A stretch of DNA of 32,033 nt from Actinotalea sp. C106 (lineage in GTDB: Bacteria; Actinomycetota; Actinomycetes; Actinomycetales; Cellulomonadaceae): assembly GCF_023630195.1 (NCBI RefSeq), contig NZ_JALPKN010000006.1:1-32033 (forward strand), in the 5' to 3' direction. The notes beneath the pieces were generated by a model. That model was not told the origin of the DNA, ran no database searches, and saw only the letters and a program-made list of their open reading frames with translations. Shown in pieces: positions 8,442 to 15,754 of this stretch. Made by a program: the position numbers and the translations under genes. Positions within the stretch are counted from its first letter, which is position 1. The number at the start of each line of letters is the position of its first letter.

Positions 8442-9245
8442 TCAGGCGCCCGCTCCCCCGCGTTTCCCTCGCCGGGGAGAGCGTCCTCCCGGGATCCTCC
8501 GTGGCGAATGTCCGCTGCCTGGTGCGCTGGGACCCGTGGGTCGGCTCGATGAGCCTGCTCCACGGGTGGGCTCCGGGCGTAGAGGGACAGAGGGAGCGGT
8601 CCTGCGCACCCGCACCACCGTCGTGGGCTCCCCTCCCGGGACGGTCTCCGCGTCGAGGACGTCCCCGGCGTCGCCGCCGAGGTCTGCGATGGACATCCGC
8701 GCGGCGGCGAGCTCTTCGGCCGCACGTGAACCCTTGAGGGCGAGCAGCACGCCACCGTGCCTGAGGAGCGGGATCGTCCACGCAGCCAGGCGGTCCATCG
8801 GAGCGACCGCTCGGGCCGTCACGGCATCGGCCAGGACCGAACCAACGAGGTCCTCGGCCCTGCCCCGCGTCACTCGCGTGTTCGGGAGCTCGAGTCGCTC
8901 GATCACCTCGGTGAGCCAGGTGACCCGGCGTTGCATCGGCTCGAGCAGGACCACCTCGAGGTCGGGCCGCATGGCCGCAAGGACGACTCCTGGGAGCCCT
9001 GCACCGCTCCCGACGTCGATCACGACACCCTCGGCCGGCAGGAACCTCGCCACCGCGGCAGAGTTGACCAGGTGGCGTTCCCACAGACGAGGAACCTCGC
9101 GCGGGCCGATCAGCCCCCGCGTCACGCCTTCGACCGCGAGCAGGTCATGGAAGGCGACGATCTGCCCGAGGGCCGGACCGAACAGCTCCACGACGGCTGG
9201 GGTCCGCTGGTCGAGCGTCACCGCCCGGCCATCCTCGTCAGCCAC
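8442..9245 (-). CDS. rsmG: 16S rRNA (guanine-527-N7)-methyltransferase RsmG
   Basis: SAM-dependent enzyme (formerly GidB) that methylates G527 of 16S rRNA. The SAM-binding loop is VIDVGSGAGLPGVVLA, followed by LLEPMQRRVTWLTEV, the conserved ARAVAPMDRL and LALKGSRAAEEL. I choose GTG at 9245, preceded by AGGGAG with 4 bases between; the frame stays open further upstream but without homology. The 267-residue product is longer than usual because a Pro/Ser/Gly/Arg-rich tail of about 45 residues follows the catalytic core. It is the first gene of an rsmG-parA-parB series, with a 187-bp gap before parA. Confidence 0.93.
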   Translation of the reverse strand: MADEDGRAVTLDQRTPAVVELFGPALGQIVAFHDLLAVEGVTRGLIGPREVPRLWERHLVNSAAVARFLPAEGVVIDVGSGAGLPGVVLAAMRPDLEVVLLEPMQRRVTWLTEVIERLELPNTRVTRGRAEDLVGSVLADAVTARAVAPMDRLAAWTIPLLRHGGVLLALKGSRAAEELAAARMSIADLGGDAGDVLDAETVPGGEPTTVVRVRRTAPSVPLRPEPTRGAGSSSRPTGPSAPGSGHSPRRIPGGRSPRRGKRGGAGA

Positions 9246-9299
9246 GACGCTCCCTACGGTTGATCGGCACGAACAAGGGACCACCGTATGGGGCCAAGC

Positions 9300-9315
9300 C
9301 GTTCCACGTGAAACC
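9300..9315 (+). promoter_or_regulatory. parS site, asymmetric variant
   Basis: CGTTCCACGTGAAACC: the right half-site is consensus and the left half-site reads TTCC instead of TTTC. The identical 16-mer recurs at 10263. Confidence 0.85.
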
Positions 9316-9442
9316 AGGCGACCGTCTGCCATGGGGTGCGGCGCCCTGGCCAGCCCGCCGGATCTCCCCCGCCGCTCACCTTCGGAGGCACGGCCGCCAC
9401 ACGCACGTCGCTCGTAGTCACTCGCATCGCGTGAGGCAGTCC

Positions 9443-9458
9443 CGTTTCACGTGGAACA
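9443..9458 (-). promoter_or_regulatory. parS site, asymmetric variant in reverse orientation
   Basis: CGTTTCACGTGGAACA: its 14-base core is the exact reverse complement of the core GTTCCACGTGAAAC found at the other three sites of this gap. Confidence 0.87.
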
Positions 9459-10065
9459 TCGCTCCCTTCGACCCGTCAACGTCCGCCTTGCGGACGGCCC
9501 CTCTCTGCCGGCCCGTGCGACCAACGCCCTGGAGCCGAAAGGCGGTACTCGGAATGGGCCTCTGGGTCGCCGCCTCAGATCCGAGCTACGAGGAGGTACG
9601 ACCCACCTGCACGCGTCCACCCACATCCTTGGGTTGCGGCCACCACGACGCACCCTGCCCCTTTAGCCTGGTCTGCAACGCTGAACCGTCGCGCCAAGCA
9701 CACGCACGCGACACCGTGCCCCTCGGAGGCCCGCCGATCCGCATGTCCCGCACCGAGGCCCCCTGGGCCCGCGCACCCCCGCCGGTCTGTGTGCATCGTT
9801 GAGTCACCCGTCTCACGGTGGACAGTGCGGAGGCCAGGCCATGCCCTGGTCACGGTCACCACCCATGGACCGAGCTCGTGGGTATCAAGCACAACCCTGC
9901 GCACCTGATCCACGTGGGTGAACCGACGGGCGACCACGGACGGGCAGCCACTCCCCTGCCGCGCGCCAGCCGTGCGCCAGCGACTCCATCCGCGCGCAAG
10001 AACGGGCGCCGAGCGCCAGCCGTCGCGCCACCAACTGCAACGGGGCCAACGCTGCACTACGGCGG

Positions 10066-10081
10066 TGTTCCACGTGAAACA
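10066..10081 (+). promoter_or_regulatory. parS site, asymmetric variant
   Basis: TGTTCCACGTGAAACA: one mismatch to the 16-base consensus, at the same position of the left half-site as the sites at 9300 and 10263. Confidence 0.92.
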
Positions 10082-10262
10082 CGTCTGACCCCGGGAGGCT
10101 CCGCAGCACGAGGAGGCCGTCGTCCCTGACACGTAGGCCATGTCCTTGTCCCGATGAGGGGCGGTCCACTTCCACGACGCCGGCGCTGTCAGCATCAGCA
10201 TCGGCGTGAACGGCCGCCGCCGAGCATCACCGGGCGAGGTAGTGGTGACGAACCTCGCAACA

Positions 10263-10278
10263 CGTTCCACGTGAAACC
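10263..10278 (+). promoter_or_regulatory. parS site, asymmetric variant
   Basis: CGTTCCACGTGAAACC, identical to the site at 9300. It lies about 100 bp beyond the terminator of the khpB operon. Confidence 0.86.
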
Positions 10279-10375
10279 GAGCCAGAATGAGCATCCCGGG
10301 GATGCGCTCCCGTGACTCCACCCCTGCCCTACGGCCACTTCCGCGGCGAACCAGCCGCGCACTCCCCGAGACACG

Positions 10376-10413
10376 GAGAGGCCCCCGCGACCGCATGGTC
10401 ACGGGGGCCTCTC
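10376..10413 (-). terminator. Strong hairpin terminator after khpB
   Basis: A 17-bp stem with one mismatch and a GCAT tetraloop (arms 10376-10392 and 10397-10413) starts 11 bases beyond the khpB stop codon. It likely ends the rpmH-rnpA-yidD-yidC-khpB transcript. Confidence 0.85.
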
Positions 10414-10423
10414 CCTGCCGCGT

Positions 10424-10939
10424 TCAGGCGGGCTTGATCACCACGTGTCGACCAGGCTCAACGCCATCGCTATCGCTGACCAGCCCGGATTCCGCGACCA
10501 CGTCATGCACCACCTTGCGCTCGAAGGGGTTCATGGGCTCGAGGGCCACCGACTCGCCCGAGGCCTGGACCTCCCCGATCGCCTTCTTCGCGACCTCGGT
10601 CAGCTCGGCCCTGCGAGCGGCACGATAGCCGGCGATGTCGAGCATCAAGCGGCTCCGCTCCCCCGTCTTGGTCTGCACGGCAAGGCGCGTGAGCTCCTGG
10701 ACCGCATCGAGGACCTCGCCTTCGGAACCGACGAGTCGACGCAGGGCCCGCTCGGAACCGGCCTCTGCCACGATCTCCACCGCGGCGCGTCCGTGATCGA
10801 CGTCGATGTCGATGTCACCATCCAGGTCGGCGATGTCCAACAGCTCTTCGAGGTAGTCCGCGGCGATCTCACCCTCCTCCTCGAGGCGTCGCGTGACGGA
10901 CACGTCGTTCTGCTCCGTGGGAGCACTGCTCTCGGTCAT
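10424..10939 (-). CDS. khpB: KhpB/Jag RNA-binding protein (KH and R3H domains)
   Basis: 171-residue RNA-binding protein. After an acidic N-terminus comes a KH-like domain (VDHGRAAVEIVAEAG ... LVGSEGEVLDAVQELTRLAV) and a C-terminal R3H domain (MNPFERKVVHDVVAE ... GVEPGRHVVI). The Jag-N domain found in Firmicutes is missing, as is usual in actinobacteria. The start is ATG 10939 with AGGAG 6 bases upstream. It lies 40 bp after yidC in the conserved yidC-khpB order. Family members bind RNA and affect cell-wall growth and division; the role here is inferred. Confidence 0.93.
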   Translation of the reverse strand: MTESSAPTEQNDVSVTRRLEEEGEIAADYLEELLDIADLDGDIDIDVDHGRAAVEIVAEAGSERALRRLVGSEGEVLDAVQELTRLAVQTKTGERSRLMLDIAGYRAARRAELTEVAKKAIGEVQASGESVALEPMNPFERKVVHDVVAESGLVSDSDGVEPGRHVVIKPA

Positions 10940-10979
10940 GACGATCTCCTGATCAGGAACTGCGCAGCCCAGTTGCTGC

Positions 10980-12341
10980 TCACGTCGTGGGATTCTCGGG
11001 AGTCCCCTTGCCCGGGGTCCCCTTGCCCTTGGCCTTACCGGTCGAGGATGACGTCCCCGACGTGCCCGTGCCGCCCTCGGGCTTGGTGCCGCTCGGCTTC
11101 GATCGAGTCGGCTTGGTGCCACCAGCACGCGCACCGCCAGTCGCGGCACCCGAGGGCTTGGTCCCGCCGGACCTCGTCCCCGGGGCCTTCGCTCCTGGAG
11201 CCTTGCCGCCTCCCGGCTTGGCCCCTCGCGACGTGGCCCCCGCTGACTTCGCACCGGGAGCTCCGTCTGCGGGCTTCGCCTTCCCTGATGGAGAGGCATC
11301 ACCCAAGACGGAGTCGCCCCCTTCGGACGAGGAGCTCGCGGCCGCGCCGTCTCCGGTACCCGTCGGACCGCCGGCACCGGTCACCGGCTTGGTCCGGTGC
11401 TTGCGCTTGGGCTGCTGCCGCTGGCCGCGGGGCTTCTCCTCGATCGCGGGCTTCTCCTCCTCGAGGACGATGCCCTTGGCAGCGGCCTTCTTCGCCCGCC
11501 GCTCCTTGAGTGCGCGCTCCGCCTCCGAACCCGGAGTCGGGTTACGGCGGATCACGTAGAACTGCTGCCCCATCGACCAGAGGTTGGTCGTGGTCCAGTA
11601 GATGAGGACACCGATCGGGAAGTTGACGCCCGTGACGGCGAAGATCACCGGCAGCAGGTAGAGAAGCATCTTCTGCTGCTGAGCCATCGGTCCTTGCAGA
11701 GCCGAGGCCGGCATGTTCTTCTGCGTCAGCTGACGCTGGGTGAGGAAGGTCGTGGCCGACATCGCGATGATGAGCAGGACCGTGACGATGCGCGTCGCAC
11801 CCGTCGCACCTGACTCGAGAAAGAACGAGGAGATGGGTGCACCAAAGAGGGTGGCCGAGTTCGCCTCCGCAGCGAGGTCCTGCGTCAGCGGACCGATCTG
11901 CAGCCGATCGCCACCCTGATACTCACCACGGGCGAGATCGCCGAGCGAGTACAGCACCCGGAAGAGGGCGAAGAAGATCGGCGACTGCGCAAGGATCGGC
12001 AGGCACGACGCGAACGGGTTCGTGCCGTGCTTGCGGTACAGCTCCATGGTCTCGCGGCTCATCGCCTCACGAGAGGCCGGGTCGCTCTTGCCCTTGTACT
12101 TCTTCTGGATCTTCTGCATGTCCGGGGCGAGCAGCTGCATCCCTCGAGACGCCTTGATCTGCTTGACGAACAGCGGGATCAGCAGGATCCGGATGACGAC
12201 CACGAGCCCGACGATCGACCCCGCCCAGGCCAGACCAGACTCCGAGGGCACGCCGAGGGCCACGAACAGGGAGTGGAACTGGACCATGATCCAGGCCACG
12301 GCCACCTTGAGGGGCCAGAGGATGGTGTCGAACCAACTCAT
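10980..12341 (-). CDS. yidC: Membrane protein insertase YidC with a long low-complexity tail
   Basis: Oxa1/YidC insertase. The N-terminus begins with membrane helix [21 protein letters not shown], then the amphipathic/coiled region [16 protein letters not shown], then the core helices with [23 protein letters not shown] and [23 protein letters not shown]. From about residue 270 to 453 the protein is a soluble Lys/Gly/Pro/Thr/Ser tail, basic at its start and rich in GTKP/GAKP repeats, as in YidC proteins that hold ribosomes with a charged tail. Its ATG overlaps the yidD stop by four bases; GAGGAG lies 9 bases upstream. The 453 residues exceed the usual actinobacterial length mainly through the tail. 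Confidence 0.95.
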   Translation of the reverse strand: MSWFDTILWPLKVAVAWIMVQFHSLFVALGVPSESGLAWAGSIVGLVVVIRILLIPLFVKQIKASRGMQLLAPDMQKIQKKYKGKSDPASREAMSRETMELYRKHGTNPFASCLPILAQSPIFFALFRVLYSLGDLARGEYQGGDRLQIGPLTQDLAAEANSATLFGAPISSFFLESGATGATRIVTVLLIIAMSATTFLTQRQLTQKNMPASALQGPMAQQQKMLLYLLPVIFAVTGVNFPIGVLIYWTTTNLWSMGQQFYVIRRNPTPGSEAERALKERRAKKAAAKGIVLEEEKPAIEEKPRGQRQQPKRKHRTKPVTGAGGPTGTGDGAAASSSSEGGDSVLGDASPSGKAKPADGAPGAKSAGATSRGAKPGGGKAPGAKAPGTRSGGTKPSGAATGGARAGGTKPTRSKPSGTKPEGGTGTSGTSSSTGKAKGKGTPGKGTPENPTT

Positions 12342-12691
12342 GCTGCGGTGCTCCTCGGGGGTCGTTCATCGTTCCCGTCGAGACGGGTGGAGTGGGGGTG
12401 CCGGCGAACCGGGGGGACGTCGTCCACGCCGCCGGCCGCCCACGGGTGGCATCGCAGCAGCCGGCGCACGGCCAGCCAGGTCCCTCGCCCCGCGCCATGA
12501 CGCTGCACCGCAGTCAAGGCGTAGGAGGAACAGCTCGGGTAGTACCGACAGGTGGGCCCCGTCATCGGGGAGATCACACCCTGGTACACCCGGAGGGCAG
12601 CGACGAGCACCAGTCGTGGTACCGCCCTGACCCCGGCGAGCAGCCGGCTCACCGGCGGCACCGCGGAACCCGGGGCAGCCACCGAGGTCAT
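12338..12691 (-). CDS. yidD: Membrane protein insertion efficiency factor YidD
   Basis: 117 residues with the family signature [20 protein letters not shown] and [17 protein letters not shown], after a hydrophobic helix [17 protein letters not shown]. It is thought to assist YidC-dependent insertion at the inner face of the membrane. It overlaps rnpA upstream and yidC downstream by four bases each, so the three are translationally coupled. Confidence 0.95.
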   Translation of the reverse strand: MTSVAAPGSAVPPVSRLLAGVRAVPRLVLVAALRVYQGVISPMTGPTCRYYPSCSSYALTAVQRHGAGRGTWLAVRRLLRCHPWAAGGVDDVPPVRRHPHSTRLDGNDERPPRSTAA

Positions 12692-13047
12692 GCTCTGGTC
12701 CGAGCGCTCGCTCGTCGCACCGCGCTGCTCATGGCGCTGACGTAGTCGTCCCGCAGCAGGCCGTAGCTCGCCTCGCGGGCCGGGGGCAGAGCGCGCAGCA
12801 CGAGGTCGGTGCCCGGCGGAACAACTTCCACCTGCTCGACGACCACGGCGCGCAACCTCCGTCTGACCCGGTTCCGGACGACGGCGTTACCCACCGTCTT
12901 GGCCACGACGAGCCCAACCCGTCGCTCGGCACTGCCCTCGACCCGGCGGCAGTGCACGACGAGCGTGTCACGGCCGGCGCGGGTGCCCCGTCTGATCGTC
13001 TGCGCGAAGTCCTCGGACCTGCGCATCCTCAGTGGGCCGGGCAGCAC
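12688..13047 (-). CDS. rnpA: Ribonuclease P protein component
   Basis: 119-residue basic protein that helps the RNase P RNA cleave tRNA leaders. The family signature is [18 protein letters not shown], and the N-terminus [14 protein letters not shown] matches the usual opening. The GTG start lies 9 nt after the rpmH stop; no good Shine-Dalgarno is visible, so coupling to rpmH is likely. Confidence 0.95.
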   Translation of the reverse strand: MLPGPLRMRRSEDFAQTIRRGTRAGRDTLVVHCRRVEGSAERRVGLVVAKTVGNAVVRNRVRRRLRAVVVEQVEVVPPGTDLVLRALPPAREASYGLLRDDYVSAMSSAVRRASARTRA

Positions 13048-13056
13048 CTGAGGAGA

Positions 13057-13194
13057 TCAGGCGGAGAGCTCGGAGCGACCCTTACGCCGACGAGCAGCGA
13101 GGATCGCGCGGCCGGCCCGGGTGCGCATGCGCAGACGGAAGCCGTGGGTCTTGGCCCGGCGCCGGTTGTTCGGCTGGAAGGTGCGCTTCGACAC
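13057..13194 (-). CDS. rpmH: 50S ribosomal protein L34
   Basis: 45-residue highly basic ribosomal protein, [19 protein letters not shown] to the end, the standard L34 sequence. The true start is GTG 13194, with GGAG 6 bases upstream; the frame continues open upstream but without homology. It heads the rpmH-rnpA-yidD-yidC-khpB operon and is divergent from dnaA. Confidence 0.96.
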   Translation of the reverse strand: MSKRTFQPNNRRRAKTHGFRLRMRTRAGRAILAARRRKGRSELSA

Positions 13195-13686
13195 GTCAGA
13201 CTCCACAAAGGTTGGTTCAGGTCGCCGTCGGAGGACGGACACGAGGGTGCGCTCGTCGCCCTCCGCCCGTGGATCATGCCCCGCATGCGATCACGACGAC
13301 CGCATCACGGTGTCGTGGCCGGCTGTGGGCACGCAGACTGAGGCCGTCACGAACGGCTGTGCAACGGTACGCGCGACCAGCGCGCCGGTCAAACCTGTGG
13401 CCGGGTACTGACGCGCGGGGTGTCTGCTCTCGATCAACGCCGATCATGCTCCGGGACCCGTTCGACCACGCCCGCGACACTCCGAGGGCCACCGCAGACC
13501 TGCACCGCACGTCTGCGAGGGGCCTTCCGTGCCAGATCGAGCAGGCCTCCCAGGCCCTTCACCCACAGCCGCCGCATCTGGTATCACGCGAGCCCACAGC
13601 TTGTGGACAACTATGTGGATCGTGCCGCACCATGCCAGGGTGCGAGGCGGATCCCCGCCCGCAGCGCAGACCTATGGAGCTCCCCC
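13195..13686. other. rpmH-dnaA divergent intergenic region
   Basis: 492 bp without a supported gene. It must hold the divergent rpmH and dnaA promoters, but I see no hexamer pair good enough to call. Near the dnaA side is a consensus DnaA box (13602-13610) and a weaker one (13614-13622). GGAG at 13676-13679 is the dnaA ribosome-binding site. Confidence 0.6.
13602..13622. promoter_or_regulatory. DnaA boxes upstream of dnaA
   Basis: TGTGGACAA (13602-13610) is an exact reverse-complement match to the actinobacterial box TTGTCCACA. TGTGGATCG (13614-13622) is a weaker neighbour in the same orientation. At 65-85 bp before the start codon they are placed for dnaA autoregulation. Confidence 0.75.
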
Positions 13687-15288
13687 GTGCCAGCACAGGA
13701 CGTCTCGATCGCCCAGGTGTGGGACCGAGCAGTAGGACAGATCGCCACCGATCCCACGACCAGCGCGCAGCAGCTGGCCTTCATCCGGCTGGTCCGACCT
13801 GTCGGTCTCCTGGACGACACCGTCCTCCTTGCCGTCGGCAACGACTTCACCAAGGACTACCTCGAGTCCAGGGTGCGCAACGAGCTGACCAAGGCACTGA
13901 GCGACGTCCTCGGCGTCGACGCCAGGTTCGCGGTAACCGTCGACCCCTCCCTCGAGGACGCCGACAGCCGCGCCCCGTCCGCCCAGAACGCCTCGACCCA
14001 GGGCGGTCCTCGCGATGCAGAGCCTGGTTCCGGAGACCGCTCCGACCGTGAGGGCTCTCGCCGCCGCCACGACGACCGGGACCACCGCGACAGCCGCGAT
14101 GACCACGACCGTGATCTTGACCGACGATCACGCCGCGACAGCGCCTTCGACGACGACGAGGAGGACCGCCCCCGGCGTCGTTCCTCTGCCGAGCGCACCC
14201 CCTTCGACGAGGCCCCCCACGGGCGGTCCTCGGGGCAGCGTCCACCGGTCGAGCCGGCTCGCCTCAACCCGAAGTACCTCTTCGAGACCTTCGTCATCGG
14301 GTCCTCCAACCGCTTCGCGCACGCCGCAGCCGTCGCCGTGGCCGAGGCCCCCGCCAAGGCGTACAACCCGCTGTTCATCTACGGGGACTCGGGTCTGGGC
14401 AAGACGCACCTGCTGCACGCGATCGGTCACTACGCCTTCTCGCTGTACCCGGGGGTCCGGGTGCGCTACGTGAACTCCGAGGAGTTCACCAACGACTTCA
14501 TCAACTCGATCAGCGAGGGCAAGGCGGGCGCATTCCAGCGCCGGTACCGAGACGTCGACCTGCTCCTCATCGACGACATCCAGTTCCTGCAGGGCAAGGA
14601 GCAGACGATGGAGGAGTTCTTCCACACCTTCAACACCCTGCACAACACCAACAAGCAGGTCGTGATCACCTCCGACCTGCCGCCCAAGCAGCTCAACGGC
14701 TTCGAGGACCGCATGAGGTCGCGCTTCGAGTGGGGCCTCATCACCGACGTGCAGCCTCCTGACCTCGAGACGCGGATCGCCATCCTGCGCAAGAAGGCCG
14801 GCAACGAGCGGCTCCAGGCCCCCGACGACGTCCTCGAGTACATCGCCTCCAAGATCTCTACGAACATCCGTGAGCTCGAGGGCGCGCTCATCCGGGTGAC
14901 GGCGTTCGCCAACCTCAACCGACAGCACGTGGACCTCGCCCTGGCCGAGATCGTCCTCAAGGACCTCATCACCGACGAGGACACTGCCGAGATCACCGCG
15001 GCCGCGATCATCGCCCAGACGGCCAACTACTTCGGCCTGACGATCGACGACCTCTGCGGGTCCTCACGGTCCCGAGTCCTAGTCACCGGACGGCAGATCG
15101 CGATGTACCTGTGCCGCGAGCTGACCGACATGAGCCTGCCGAAGATCGGTCAGCAGTTCGGCGGCCGGGACCACACCACGGTGATGCACGCGAACCGCAA
15201 GATCCGCGAGCTCATGGCCGAACGTCGCTCGATCTACAACCAGGTGACCGAGCTCACGAACCGGATCAAGCAGCAGCATCGTGGGTAG
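13687..15288 (+). CDS. dnaA: Chromosomal replication initiator protein DnaA
   Basis: AAA+ initiator that binds oriC and melts it. Domain I covers about residues 1-88. Domain II (about 89-190) is an unusually charged linker with DDRDHRDSRDDHDRD-like runs. Domain III has Walker A GDSGLGKT (233-240) and Walker B LLLIDD (292-297). Domain IV, which reads DnaA boxes, contains SLPKIGQQFGGRDHTTVMHA. The protein is 533 residues. The start is GTG 13687, with GGAG 7 bases upstream; the frame is open upstream but lacks homology. A DnaA box lies before the gene and oriC follows it. Confidence 0.98.
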   Translation: MPAQDVSIAQVWDRAVGQIATDPTTSAQQLAFIRLVRPVGLLDDTVLLAVGNDFTKDYLESRVRNELTKALSDVLGVDARFAVTVDPSLEDADSRAPSAQNASTQGGPRDAEPGSGDRSDREGSRRRHDDRDHRDSRDDHDRDLDRRSRRDSAFDDDEEDRPRRRSSAERTPFDEAPHGRSSGQRPPVEPARLNPKYLFETFVIGSSNRFAHAAAVAVAEAPAKAYNPLFIYGDSGLGKTHLLHAIGHYAFSLYPGVRVRYVNSEEFTNDFINSISEGKAGAFQRRYRDVDLLLIDDIQFLQGKEQTMEEFFHTFNTLHNTNKQVVITSDLPPKQLNGFEDRMRSRFEWGLITDVQPPDLETRIAILRKKAGNERLQAPDDVLEYIASKISTNIRELEGALIRVTAFANLNRQHVDLALAEIVLKDLITDEDTAEITAAAIIAQTANYFGLTIDDLCGSSRSRVLVTGRQIAMYLCRELTDMSLPKIGQQFGGRDHTTVMHANRKIRELMAERRSIYNQVTELTNRIKQQHRG

Positions 15289-15754
15289 AACCCACCCATA
15301 GGACGACTGTTCACACCTGTGGACATCCCTGTGGACGTCGGTGGACCGCCCCACAGCCTCCTGTGGACAGAACTTGGCATTTCGGTGGACGGCCGATGAA
15401 CAGAATCACATGATCCACCGTCCGGGCATCCTGTCGACAGGGCCGTCCTCAGGCGCTCCACAGTCCGCCGGGCCTGGTGACCTGCACGGGGACAGGATGT
15501 CCACACACTCCACACCACCGATGACAACGACGAATCTTGTTATCTATAGAGATCCACAGCGCCTTCATGGGGAGCGACGAGGCGCCCGGCTCCGGTTCTC
15601 CGGCGCGCAGACGCTGGGGCCGCTACCGTCGTCCTGCGCCGTACCCGCAGAACACCGGTCTCGCGTACTGTGCTCACAGATCAGGGCTCGGCAGCCCCGC
15701 ACGTGTCGTGCTGCGCTGGCCGGAGCCGTACCAGCTGGGCGAGAGGGATGCGAC
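15289..15754. other. oriC: Chromosomal replication origin oriC (dnaA-dnaN intergenic region)
   Basis: 466 bp without a gene, in the classic actinobacterial oriC position. Boxes reading TGTGGAC lie at 15318-15326 (TGTGGACAT), 15330-15338 (TGTGGACGT) and 15362-15370 (TGTGGACAG). Boxes in the opposite orientation lie at 15497-15505 (ATGTCCACA) and 15550-15558 (AGATCCACA), with weaker ones at 15411, 15432 and 15454. An AT-rich tract at 15521-15553, about two thirds A/T, is the likely unwinding element. At the left end GTGGGT-AGA-ACCCAC (15281-15295) forms a small hairpin over the dnaA stop. The right part leads into dnaN and should include its promoter. Confidence 0.92.
15521..15553. other. AT-rich tract, candidate DNA unwinding element of oriC
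   Basis: 22 of 33 bases are A or T, including TTGTTATCTATAGAGAT, within a region that is otherwise about 60-70% GC. It lies between the right-hand DnaA boxes at 15497 and 15550. Confidence 0.6.

Larger units (their letters stand above)
9246..10375. other. Gene-free stretch of about 1.1 kb with four parS sites
   Basis: rsmG and khpB are normally close neighbours, but here they are 1178 bp apart (9246-10423), the last part being the khpB terminator. Open frames in the gap give Trp/Cys/Arg-rich translations without recognisable domains, lack ribosome-binding sites and run through parS sites. The only recognisable content is the four parS sites at 9300, 9443, 10066 and 10263, plus, presumably, the rsmG promoter. 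Confidence 0.75.

Noticed and set aside
9906-9921. TGATCCACGTGGGTGA as a sixth parS site
   Set aside because: Six of 16 positions differ from consensus; only the central CCACGTG matches. Other CACGTG occurrences, for example near 8722, 14924 and 21767, are likewise poor matches inside genes.
9575-10402. 275-codon minus-strand frame in the parS region
   Set aside because: Its translation is Trp/Arg/Cys-rich without any recognisable motif, runs through two parS sites and a terminator stem, and has no ribosome-binding site.
10445-11509. 354-codon plus-strand frame opposite khpB and yidC
   Set aside because: Shadow of the repetitive yidC tail and khpB; no start signal or homology.
13032-14051. 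339-codon plus-strand frame across the rpmH-dnaA region
   Set aside because: It overlaps rpmH on the opposite strand and dnaA in another frame; the translation is Arg/Pro-rich with no domain.
15541-15553. TATCTATAG as a dnaN promoter -10
   Set aside because: It lies in the AT-rich tract of oriC, over 200 bases before dnaN, with no matching -35; better explained as part of the unwinding element.
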